From Proteiniclasticum sp043951855 (GTDB taxonomy: Bacteria > Bacillota > Clostridia > Clostridiales > Clostridiaceae): a DNA stretch of 50,164 nt. Below the pieces are notes generated by a model. The model made no database searches, had not been told where the DNA came from, and saw only the letters and a program-made list of their open reading frames with translations. Every line of letters starts with the position of its first letter. The stretch's first letter is position 1. The stretch spans positions 1-50,164 of the forward strand of contig NZ_JBINJW010000021.1 of assembly GCF_043951855.1 (NCBI RefSeq), read 5' to 3'. A program made the position numbers and the translations under genes. Of this stretch, positions 23,813-32,030 are shown in pieces.

Positions 23813-24597
23813 GAAAAGGAATCAAGAATCTTTATACGGTGCTCATTTTCCTGTTCCTCTATGCCCCCATCATTGTACTCATCATCTACTCCTTCAATGA
23901 ATCGAAATCAAGAGGAGCCTTTACCGGATTCACACTGAAATGGTATCAGGACCTGTTCACCAACAGAGCCGTCATCAGTGCGCTGACCAATACCATGATC
24001 ATCGCGGTGGTGACCACCATCGTGGCGACCATCCTGGGCACCCTTGCAGCCATCGGCATCCATTATTCCAGAAAGGGACCCTTCAAGCAGATGGCGCTGA
24101 ACCTTAATTACCTGCCCATCCTGAACCCGGACGTGGTCATTGCGGTATCTCTTATCGCCCTTTACAGATTCATGGGACTGGATTTCGGACTTTCCACGGT
24201 GCTTCTTTCCCACATCACCTTCTGCACCCCTTACGTGGTGCTGACGGTGCTGCCGAAACTGAAGCAGATGAATGTGAACCTGGCGGAAGCGGCCATGGAC
24301 CTGGGTGCGAAACCCATGTATGCGCTTCGCAAGGTGATTGTTCCGGAAATCATGCCCGGCATCGTCACAGGAGCTCTACTGGCCTTCACCCTTTCGGTGG
24401 ATGATTTCGCCATCAGCTTCTTCACCACAGGTCATGGGGTTCAGAACCTCAGCATTCTCATCTTCTCCATGGCGAGAAGAGGGATAAACCCCGTAATCAA
24501 TGCTTTATCAACCTTCATGCTCATCGGATTCTTCCTTCTTCTGCTGGTCATCAACAAGATCGGAAGAAACGAGGAAGAGGAAGAAAGAGATTTATAA
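23806..24597 (+). CDS. potC: Spermidine/putrescine ABC transporter permease PotC
   Basis: This 263-residue permease has six membrane segments, beginning with LYTVLIFLFLYAPIIVLIIYSFN, which is very characteristic of PotC. The EAA loop is LAEAAMDLGAKPMYALRKVIVPEIMPGIVTGALLAFTLSVDDFAISFF. It overlaps the end of potB by seven bases, indicating translational coupling. It works with PotB as the transmembrane channel. Confidence 0.95.
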   Translation: MVRKGIKNLYTVLIFLFLYAPIIVLIIYSFNESKSRGAFTGFTLKWYQDLFTNRAVISALTNTMIIAVVTTIVATILGTLAAIGIHYSRKGPFKQMALNLNYLPILNPDVVIAVSLIALYRFMGLDFGLSTVLLSHITFCTPYVVLTVLPKLKQMNVNLAEAAMDLGAKPMYALRKVIVPEIMPGIVTGALLAFTLSVDDFAISFFTTGHGVQNLSILIFSMARRGINPVINALSTFMLIGFFLLLLVINKIGRNEEEEERDL

Positions 24598-24617
24598 TAA
24601 GAAAAGAAACAGTATCA

Positions 24618-24635
24618 TCCATGGTCATTCATGGA
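24618..24635 (+). promoter_or_regulatory. Small intercistronic hairpin before potD
   Basis: TCCATG (24618-24623) and CATGGA (24630-24635) form a 6-bp stem with a 6-base loop just before the potD ribosome site. Hairpins here often protect the binding-protein message; that role is inference. Confidence 0.3.
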
Positions 24636-24650
24636 CAACAGGAGGATAAA

Positions 24651-25694
24651 ATGAAAAACATCAGAAAAATCATTGCAGCTGCCCTCATCGGGGTCTCCGC
24701 ACTGGCACTGGCTGCCTGCGGAGAAGAAAAGGAAACCATCAACGTCTATAACTTCGGTGACTACATCAATTTCGATGTGCTGGACCAGTTTGAGGAAGAA
24801 ACCGGCATAGAAGTGGTCTATGACACCTATGCGAACAACGAGGACATCTATACCAAGCTGAAGCAGGGTGGCAATTCCTATGATGTCATCTTCATCTCTG
24901 ACTACACCATCGAAAGATCCATCAAGGAAGAGCTCATTGTGCCCATCAACTGGGAGAATGTGCCAAACAGAGACAAGATCGACCCTGATTTTCAGGGGCT
25001 TGTCTTTGATCCCAACGATGAATACTCTGCACCATACATGTGGGGAACCTTCGGGATCCTCTACAACAAGAATGAAGTCACAGAACCTGTGACTTCCTGG
25101 GATATTCTGTGGGATGAGAAGTACAAGGATGAGATCCTTATGCTGAACAGCCAGAGAGACACCATCGGGGTTTCCCTTCTCAGACTGGGCTACTCCATGA
25201 ACACCAGAGATGTGGCGGAGCTGGAAGAGGCAAGAGATGAACTGATCAAGCAGAAGCCCATCGTCTATGCCTACCTCGGAGATGACATCAAGGATGCCCT
25301 TATTGCGGAAGATGCAGCCATGGGCCTTGTATGGTCAGGAGATGCCATGTACATGATCGAAGAGAATCCGAACCTTGATTATGCCATTCCGGAAGAAGGA
25401 ACCAACATCTGGTTCGACTCCATGGTTATCCCAAAGAGTGTGGCCAACAAGGAAGGGGCTGAGAAGTTCATCAACTTCATGCTCAGACCTGACATCGCCA
25501 TCCAGAATGTGGACTACATCGGATACTCCACACCGATCACGGAAGCGGTGGAGATGCTCCCTGAAGAAATCAGAAACAGTCCCATCGCTTATCCATCAGA
25601 CGAAGTGCTTGAAAACACGGAGATCTTCAGAGATCCTTCCGATGTGCTTTCTGTCTATGACAGAATCTGGACGGAAATCACTTCCTCCAACTAG
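24651..25694 (+). CDS. potD: Spermidine/putrescine-binding lipoprotein
   Basis: This 347-residue extracellular solute-binding protein has its lipobox LAAC with lipidated Cys at about residue 23. The mature part matches PotD/PotF: TINVYNFGDYINFDVLDQFEEETGIEVVYDTYANNEDIYTKL, then YDVIFISDYTIERSI, SAPYMWGTFGILYN and GLVWSGDAMYM, with aromatic and acidic residues that hold polyamine amines. ATG 24651 was chosen for the GGAGG just before it; an in-frame ATG at 24621 has none. It is the last gene of the pot operon and is followed by a strong terminator. Confidence 0.95.
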   Translation: MKNIRKIIAAALIGVSALALAACGEEKETINVYNFGDYINFDVLDQFEEETGIEVVYDTYANNEDIYTKLKQGGNSYDVIFISDYTIERSIKEELIVPINWENVPNRDKIDPDFQGLVFDPNDEYSAPYMWGTFGILYNKNEVTEPVTSWDILWDEKYKDEILMLNSQRDTIGVSLLRLGYSMNTRDVAELEEARDELIKQKPIVYAYLGDDIKDALIAEDAAMGLVWSGDAMYMIEENPNLDYAIPEEGTNIWFDSMVIPKSVANKEGAEKFINFMLRPDIAIQNVDYIGYSTPITEAVEMLPEEIRNSPIAYPSDEVLENTEIFRDPSDVLSVYDRIWTEITSSN

Positions 25695-25722
25695 GATGGG
25701 GACTGAACTATCCATGACATGA

Positions 25723-25767
25723 AAAAAGCAGTATGAGGTTTTTCAAAAAAACCACATACTGCTTTTT
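25723..25767. terminator. Bidirectional terminator after potD
   Basis: A long stem pairs 25723-25743 with 25747-25767, with one A/A mismatch. It is flanked by A and T runs on both sides, so it works in both directions. Its minus-strand face lies directly after the stop of the candidate small ORF at 25774. Confidence 0.9.
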
Positions 25768-25773
25768 GCTATG

Positions 25774-25908
25774 CTATTCTATGATTTCCAGAATTTCTGA
25801 AATCTCGTCTTCCTCTTCCGGGGTAGGCTCCTTTTTGAGAAGATAGAGCAGAGCGATGCTCACAGCCACGCCCACCAGAATTCTGTGAGAGGAGGACGTA
25901 TCTGTCAC
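25774..25908 (-). CDS. Candidate 44-residue membrane peptide
   Basis: This short minus-strand frame runs from GTG 25908 to TAG at 25774-25776. The peptide has a polar start, one hydrophobic segment (RILVGVAVSIALLYLLKK, residues 9-26), then a Pro/Glu-rich acidic tail (EPTPEEEDEISEILEIIE). The layout of one membrane helix, a KK stop and an acidic tail looks designed rather than random. The symmetrical terminator at 25723-25767 begins seven bases after the stop. Against it, no ribosome site precedes the GTG and no better start is in frame. It could also be the remnant of a larger gene. Confidence 0.35.
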   Translation of the reverse strand: MTDTSSSHRILVGVAVSIALLYLLKKEPTPEEEDEISEILEIIE

Positions 25909-25920
25909 AGAACAGAAAAT

Positions 25921-25961
25921 GCTGAAGCCGATCCTTTGATGGAAAGGCTTCAGCTTTTTTT
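25921..25961. terminator. Terminator hairpin with plus-strand T7 tail
   Basis: GCTGAAGCC (25921-25929) pairs with GGCTTCAGC (25946-25954), followed on the plus strand by seven T. On the minus strand it lies 40 bases after the stop of the zinc-motif protein and is followed by ATTTTCTGTT, so it can also end that transcript. Confidence 0.8.
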
Positions 25962-26000
25962 AAGCTTCTCCTGCAGTATTTTTTTTATTCTTCTTCGGAA

Positions 26001-26834
26001 TCAGTGTTTCTTTGCTTCTGAAATGGCTTCTATTCTTCGCTCCACATTCTCCAGCCAGATGTCGATGCCGGAACGGGTCCAGTCCAGAGGAAAGAGAAGC
26101 TCTTCTTCCACCTGCGGGTGAAGCGCCATCATATCCGGATGTTCTGCTCCCTTTTCCAGGCAGTTTCCGCAGAGATACCCATTGTCTTCCACCTGATAGG
26201 AATAACGGATATGGGGCGTGTTGAAGCGATGAAGGACACATCTTTTTCCGAAGGTGAGCTTCACTTTCGTGCCGTCGCCTATGGTGATGACCATGCCTTC
26301 CGCCCAGCTGTTTTCCAGAGCCTTCTTTTCCTGATCGAAGTTGCATTCGTCCAGAAGTTCCAGTTTCTTCAGCTCTTCCAGAAGAGCGGGAATGCTTGGC
26401 AGCTCGGAAATATCTCTGGCATCCGCTATGATTTTCGCGAAGGTATAAGGGTAGGTGTTGTCTCTGAAAAACTCCGCATCGGAAACAGGCCATTCCAGCG
26501 GGAAGAGGATGTTTTCTGAAACTTCTTCGATCTTTCGCAGGGTTCTATGACAGGTGAGGCACCTGTACTTGTTCTCATCGATGCGATAGGCGTAAGTCTC
26601 TTTCTTCTCCAGGCTGGAGTGTCCGGCGCAGATCAGGTCCTTCAGAAGCTGGACCTTTGTGCCGTCTTCTATGGTGAGGGTGACGCCTTCTCTGAACGCT
26701 TCCTCTATGAAGGTGAGTTCTTCTTCAGGGTATTCTCCCGCAGTGATTTTCCTGTTCACCTTCTTGTAGATGGACTTCAGCGAAGGCAGTGAGTCTACGG
26801 TTTTCGATCTTTTTAATATTTCAAGAAATTGCAT
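26001..26834 (-). CDS. Unknown protein made of two repeats each with a CxxH-x19-CxxC motif
   Basis: This 277-residue protein of no recognised family is soluble, with no signal peptide. The chain is an internal duplication with an exact 130-residue offset: unit 1 about 15-125, unit 2 about 144-262. Each unit has a LPS helix, EG-x-TI-x-DGTKV (50-60 and 180-190), CxxH (C69/H72, C199/H202), then after 19 residues CxxC (C92/C95, C222/C225), and a closing LFPL(E/D)W segment. Four Cys/His per unit with equal spacing suggests one zinc site per unit. ATG 26834 follows AAGGAG at seven bases. It is monocistronic. No function is proposed. Confidence 0.8.
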   Translation of the reverse strand: MQFLEILKRSKTVDSLPSLKSIYKKVNRKITAGEYPEEELTFIEEAFREGVTLTIEDGTKVQLLKDLICAGHSSLEKKETYAYRIDENKYRCLTCHRTLRKIEEVSENILFPLEWPVSDAEFFRDNTYPYTFAKIIADARDISELPSIPALLEELKKLELLDECNFDQEKKALENSWAEGMVITIGDGTKVKLTFGKRCVLHRFNTPHIRYSYQVEDNGYLCGNCLEKGAEHPDMMALHPQVEEELLFPLDWTRSGIDIWLENVERRIEAISEAKKH

Positions 26835-27112
26835 TTCAGTGCTCCTTTTTCAGTCTGAGTCTGTATTTTTCGTTCTCTCAGAATGTAGTTCATTTCATTA
26901 TAACATTTTTGACTGTAATAGCAGAATCGGATTTCTCTGCAGTGAAAAAAAGAGCGTGAGAGATGATGTTCGGATAAAGTGATTGTGAAAAACTGATAAT
27001 ACCTTTCAGGCAGAGAATGAATGAGATATACTATATGTGATATTATAAATTATAGTGGAAAACTATTCTATAGGATAAGACAGAACATGAAATATGCTTC
27101 CAGGAGGGCTCT
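26835..27112. promoter_or_regulatory. Divergent intergenic region
   Basis: This is 278 AT-rich bases between divergent genes. On the minus strand a TATAAT occurs about 70 bases before the 26834 start, without a good -35. On the plus strand only weak TATA-like boxes precede 27113. No operator or RNA structure was recognised. Confidence 0.4.
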
Positions 27113-29557
27113 ATGAAAAAGATCAATTACCCATTGCTGCTCGGCAGCCTGTTATTTCTGTTTTTCATGGCGGCAGCCATGTTTCCGGAGCTTTTTACAG
27201 ACAAAGACCCCATGTTCGAAGAGCCGCCGCGAAATATGGAAGTGATGGTGGAAGGGGAAGTGAAGGACGAGTTCACCATGCATCCCATCTGGCCCAGTGA
27301 GGATAATCTCATGGGCACCGATGTGGCGGGCAGAGACATTTTTGCAAGGCTTGTCTACGGCACGAGAAACACCTTGAGACTTGGCTTCTATATCGCCCTT
27401 TTCAGAATCCTTCTGGGGATGCCCATAGGGATGCTTGCGGGTATGGGAAAGAATTTCTTCAGGAAGCTCATTCTCTTTTTCAACACCTACTTCAGTGCGG
27501 TGCCCATTCTGATTCTGAGTTTTCTCATTTTCAGAATGAATTTCTTCCGGAATCTTCAGATCGACAGATCCATTCTGCTCTATTCCGTGATCCTTGCTGT
27601 CCTGGGCTGGTCTCGGGTGGCGGGCATCATTGAGGATGCGGTGAAGCGCATCATGGAGGAGGATTTCATCGAAGGTCAGATCGCCATCGGAAAAACCTGG
27701 CCGTAAATCATTCGTCAGAATCTCCTTCCCCATGTGGTTCCGACAGCCCTTGCAGGATTTTTCAAGGAGACAGGGCAGGGGATCTTTCTTGTAGCCCAGC
27801 TGGCGGTCCTTGGCATCTTCGTGGGTACCATCAGAGAAGTGAAGACCCTGGCCTTTCGGGCAAGTTATGAAATGAGCATCGAACCGGAATGGGGCTCCAT
27901 GCTTCTGAAGCTCACCTCCCAGCTGGAGCGTTTCCAGGACAACTGGTGGCTGGTGGTCTTTCCGGTGCTCACCTTCACCCTAGCAGTGCTTGGGCTGAAC
28001 CTTCTGGGAGAAGGGCTTCGCATAGAATTTGGCAAAAGAAATTCAAGGTTTGTGAGCAATGTGCGAAAGGCGTATTTCATACTTTCACCGAAGGTGTTTT
28101 TCATGGAGCTGAAAAATATCAGGAAGTACTGGAAGCCCGTCGTACTGAAGAGTGCATCTGCTGCAGTCCTTCTGGTGCTTCTTCTTGTGCCCAGCTACAA
28201 GCCGGTGGGGGACTTCAATGTGGACAATGCCAGAGAACATCTTGAGGAGCTCATCCATGAGAAGTATGAGGGCAGAGTCTCAGGTTCAGAGGGAGGCCAT
28301 GAGGCTGGAGAATACATCATCTCCACCATGGAAAGCTACGGATTCCAGACCCAGGAGTTTCCCATCCAGTATGCCTATCCCAATGAAAATCCGGACCGGG
28401 ATGTGGACTTTGCACTGGCCCACAGAACACCCCTGATCATGAAAGAGGCGAAGATCACCCTGACCGATGGGGAAGGGCATGTGGAGGAGTACAGCCTCCA
28501 TGAAGATTTTTCCGTTCTGGAAGTGCCCATGGACTATGACAGACCGGGAAAAAAGGTTGTGAAGGAAGGCAGAGCCGTGGAGTGGGAAAGGGAAGACTAC
28601 AGCATGGAGGATCGCAGCTTCTTTCCCGTGAGCTATGCGGGTCTGGATGAAGTGATCCGGGGCATGGACCACCTGCCGGGCTTCATGGACCCCACAGATA
28701 TCGTGGAGTTTCTCATCGTGGAGGGTCATGAGGCCAGAAGCAATACCTACTCTTCCTACAAGCTCACCCTGGTGCCCTACGGTGCCCTTCAGGAGAAGCT
28801 TCTGGAAGGTCCCGTGGATGTGATCGTCGAATACACCGTTCCAGAGATTCCGAAAAGGGACGGCCGAATCATCGAGTCCTGGCTCATTCCTGAAGGAAGG
28901 AGCATTGAGGACCATGGCCAGAGCCTCATCATCGGTGTGCCATATGATGGTGTCAGACTTTCCGATGGAACCGCATCGGTGGAAGGCACCACAGCGCTGG
29001 CCACAGCCCTGGAATTAGCCCGAGCCATCACGGAAGGGGAAGAGGGATATGAGAAATCCATCCTCTTTCTGTTCCTGGACCGGGAATCGGATCTTCTGGG
29101 CGAAAACAGGAATGACTACTATCTGCGCCATGCGGAAGTCTCCTCCGGCGGAGGCTACATGTATCTGGAACTTCTGGGTTCCGGGCTGAAGGGGGACAGA
29201 GAGGTGGACCTGGTGGCCTACTTCGGACAGCTCAACAAGGAAGACTCTTTCCGCAGTCTGCTGCGCATGGAAAACATCCTGAAAGAGATGAAAGTGCCTT
29301 ATACCAGGTATCAGGGGCTTCTGCCGCCGGATGACTGGCGGGTGTCCACCCCCATCTACAAAACCGTCTCCAGGCAGCTTCTGAATTTCAGAACCAATGC
29401 CCATCTGTCGGTGGGCATCGGGAAAGCCTATCACAATCAGAAAGGAACGGAGAAGGATACCCTGGAGAATCTGAACCTGAAGAAGATGGAAAGCATCGGA
29501 CAGATGCTCACAGACCTTATCATTTCAAGAGAGAATTTCGGGCTGGGAGAGCCTTGA
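27113..29557 (+). pseudogene. ABC permease (OppC/DppC-like) fused to degenerate M28-peptidase-like domain, interrupted by in-frame TAA
   Basis: A single reading frame from ATG 27113 (after AGGAGG) to 29557 is broken only by TAA at 27704-27706 (codon 198). Before the stop are a first membrane segment, GTDVAGRDIFARLVYGTRNTLRLG and permease helices, ending in GQIAIGKTWP. The frame then resumes with IIRQNLLPHVVPTALAGFF, exactly the EAA-loop continuation of OppC/DppC permeases. After another membrane segment (near 345) comes an M28-like extracellular domain to the end. Its metal motifs are changed: VPYDG in place of AHxD, GTASVEGT in place of GADDNASG, and LDRES in place of the EE pair. No oppB, ATPase or binding-protein gene is near. 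The gene is either inactivated or carries a sequence error. GTG 27734 could restart the second half, but no ribosome site is evident. Confidence 0.8.
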
Positions 29558-29637
29558 CCTGAAGGACAACCAGTCGTGACATGCTTAGAACAAGTTCGTG
29601 CACGCAGAGATCTTTGCGCATCAGATATTAGAATCTG

Positions 29638-29674
29638 TACCTGGATCGGATGAAATTCCGATCCAGGTATTTTT
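29638..29674 (+). terminator. Strong rho-independent terminator
   Basis: A 13-bp perfect stem, TACCTGGATCGGA (29638-29650) with 29657-29669, has a 6-base loop and is followed by a run of T. It lies 80 bases after the permease/M28 fusion. Confidence 0.93.
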
Positions 29675-29787
29675 CTGCGAGAAATTTTCGAGGACGGATT
29701 CACCTGAATGGAGTCCGTAAGCGGTTGGAGCTTCCATGGTGATATCAGAAGTTAAGATTACGATATTTACAAAAATTGGTAATAACC

Positions 29788-29846
29788 TTTACATTTGGAT
29801 TTTTTGTACTATAATGGAGTTAAGAAATTAGTGCAAGCGGTTGCAC
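29788..29846 (+). promoter_or_regulatory. Promoter and MalR-type operator of the alpha-glucosidase operon
   Basis: TTTACA (29788-29793) and TATAAT (29810-29815) are at 16-base spacing. A LacI-family palindrome, GTGCAAGCGGTTGCAC (29831-29846), with 6-base perfect arms and a central CG, lies at about +10 to +25. The same motif recurs at 36108-36123, before malE, and a LacI-type regulator gene is in the locus. Confidence 0.8.
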
Positions 29847-29866
29847 AGATAAATCTGGAGGTCCAA

Positions 29867-32011
29867 ATGAGCGCATTCAAGCTTACAGAACATGTCACCG
29901 GATACACCTTCGGGGAACCAGTGGACACAGGAATCATCCTTGGAGAAAAAACCTATGGTGACCATGTGCTTCCTGTCAAAGTGGAAGTGAGAGATGGTCA
30001 TGGAATCATATCCTTCGCACTGACAAAGTACGACCGTGTATTCGGACTGGGTCCGAATCTGGGCGGCATCAACAAAAGAGGAAGACAATACGAGTCCTAC
30101 TGCACAGATGACCCGCTGCATCATGAGGATAAAACGACTCTTTATGGAGCCCACAACTTCTTCATTCTGGAGGATGATGATGTGGCCACAGGCTTCTTCA
30201 TCGATTTTCCATCCAGAATCCGATATGATGTGGGTTTCACGGAAATGGATGCTTTCGGCATCGATATCCACGGAGAGGATTTCACTCTCTACATCATTGA
30301 AGGAGATTCTCTGAAGGACATTGTGGTGAATTTCCATGAAATCATCGGAAAACCTTATATGCCGCCCAAGTGGGGGTTAGGTTTCTTCCAGTCCAGATGG
30401 GGATATGAGACGGAGAATGACATCAGAGAGGTCTATGAGACCTTCAGAAAAGAGGATATCCCACTGGATGGAATCTATCTGGACCTGGACTACATGGAGG
30501 ACTTCAAGGACTTCTCCTTATCAGAGGACAGATTCCCGAATTTCGAAACGCTGGTCAGAGATCTCAAAGCGGATGGCGTGCGCCTCATTCCCATCATCGA
30601 CGCAGGCGTCAAGATGGAAGAGGGGTATGATGTCTACGATGAAGGCATCGCGGGAGATCATTTCGTGAAAGATGAGAGCGGTAAGCCCTATGTGGCAGCC
30701 GTGTGGCCTGGCAAGGTCCACTTTCCTGATTTTCTCAAGGAATCCACCAGAGCCTGGTTCGGAGACAAGTACCGGTTTCTCACAGACCTTGGCATTGAAG
30801 GGGTATGGAACGACATGAACGAACCTGCCATCTTCTATGATGAGACCTCCCTTTCCGAAGGCATCGAAGCAGCCATAGCGGCCAAAGGCGAGAACCTCGG
30901 CGTCATGCCGTTCTTTTCCCTCCGAGACAAGTTCCAGAACATCGGAAACAAAGACGAATACTACAGAAGGTTCTATCATGAAATTGACGGAAAGAGATAT
31001 ACCAACGAAGAGGTCCATAACCTCTACGGATTCAATATGACTGTATCCGCTTCAGAGGGTCTGAGAAAGCATCTGGGGAAGAGACATGTGCTCATTTCAA
31101 GGGCTTCTTCCATCGGCATGCACAGATACAGCGGAATCTGGACCGGGGACAACAGCTCCTGGTGGAGTCATCTGGACCTGAACGTGAAGATGCTGCCTGC
31201 CCTCAACATGTCCGGATTCTACTATGTGGGCGCCGATACCGGAGGCTTCGGCGGAAACGCCAGCGGAGAGCTTCTGACGCGATGGATGCAGTTTTCCATC
31301 TTCACACCGTTATTACGAAATCATTCGGCCATCGGATGCGCCTTCCAGGAACCTTACGCTTTTGGTGAGAAGGTCACGGATTACAACAGGCAGCTGATCA
31401 AGGCGAGATACAGCATCCTTCCTTATCTGTACTCAGAAATGCTGAAGTCCCATGAGGACGGTTCCATGATGTTTACGCCACTCTCCTTCGAGTTTTTCGG
31501 AGAGGAAGCTCTGCAGGCGGAAGATCAGCTGCTTCTGGGAGAAGAGCTGATGATTGCGCCGGTGGTGAAATCCAATGCCAGAGGAAGATATGTCTATCTT
31601 CCGGAAGACATGGTCCTGGTTTCCTTCAAAGAGGAGGATGTGAAGATGTGGACGGCGAAAGCGGGGGTCACGTATCTTCCGTATGGACTGGACGATCTGA
31701 AGTTCTTCCTGAGGCGAAACAGAATGATGCCGTATATCGCTCCGGGTAGAAGCGTCAAGGATCTTTCCATGAAGAGCATGAACATCATCGGATACGTGGA
31801 AACGGAAGCTGTCTACACCCTCTATGACGACGATGGAACCAGCTACGGCTTTGAAGACGGAAAGGTCTACAAAACCGAGTTCCATGCGAGAAGAGAGGAG
31901 GACGGTGAAATCCAGATCAGAGTCACCAATGACAATCCGAACATTGAGAAGGTGATCTTCACCCTGATGGACGGGGACGAGAACAGTATAACGAAGGAGG
32001 TGCAGGTATAG
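29867..32011 (+). CDS. GH31 alpha-glucosidase
   Basis: This 714-residue cytoplasmic enzyme releases glucose from non-reducing ends of maltodextrins. It has the GH31 (beta/alpha)8 barrel with nucleophile D316 in GVWNDMNEPA, acid/base D428 in IWTGDNSSWW, and the conserved KWGLGFFQSRWGYE and DGIYLDLDYMEDFKDF segments. The N-terminal beta domain covers about 1-150 and the C-terminal beta domain about 600-714. There is no signal peptide. ATG 29867 was chosen because GGAGG precedes it; an upstream in-frame start at 29795 lies before the -10 box. First gene of the operon, followed by malQ 16 bases later. Confidence 0.95.
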   Translation: MSAFKLTEHVTGYTFGEPVDTGIILGEKTYGDHVLPVKVEVRDGHGIISFALTKYDRVFGLGPNLGGINKRGRQYESYCTDDPLHHEDKTTLYGAHNFFILEDDDVATGFFIDFPSRIRYDVGFTEMDAFGIDIHGEDFTLYIIEGDSLKDIVVNFHEIIGKPYMPPKWGLGFFQSRWGYETENDIREVYETFRKEDIPLDGIYLDLDYMEDFKDFSLSEDRFPNFETLVRDLKADGVRLIPIIDAGVKMEEGYDVYDEGIAGDHFVKDESGKPYVAAVWPGKVHFPDFLKESTRAWFGDKYRFLTDLGIEGVWNDMNEPAIFYDETSLSEGIEAAIAAKGENLGVMPFFSLRDKFQNIGNKDEYYRRFYHEIDGKRYTNEEVHNLYGFNMTVSASEGLRKHLGKRHVLISRASSIGMHRYSGIWTGDNSSWWSHLDLNVKMLPALNMSGFYYVGADTGGFGGNASGELLTRWMQFSIFTPLLRNHSAIGCAFQEPYAFGEKVTDYNRQLIKARYSILPYLYSEMLKSHEDGSMMFTPLSFEFFGEEALQAEDQLLLGEELMIAPVVKSNARGRYVYLPEDMVLVSFKEEDVKMWTAKAGVTYLPYGLDDLKFFLRRNRMMPYIAPGRSVKDLSMKSMNIIGYVETEAVYTLYDDDGTSYGFEDGKVYKTEFHARREEDGEIQIRVTNDNPNIEKVIFTLMDGDENSITKEVQV

Positions 32012-32030
32012 AATCAGAAACTGATTCATG
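31994..32030 (+). promoter_or_regulatory. Ribosome site separated from malQ start by a hairpin
   Basis: AAGGAGG (31994-32000) is 27 bases from the malQ ATG (32028). Of these, 17 form a perfect hairpin, GAATCAG-AAA-CTGATTC (32011-32027), directly abutting the ATG. Folding would leave an effective spacing of 10 bases. No other ribosome site fits either ATG 32028 or 32040. Confidence 0.6.

Noticed and set aside
27734..29557. Second half of the permease fusion as an independent gene starting at GTG 27734
   Set aside because: It is in the same frame as the first half, begins inside the permease EAA region and has no ribosome site.
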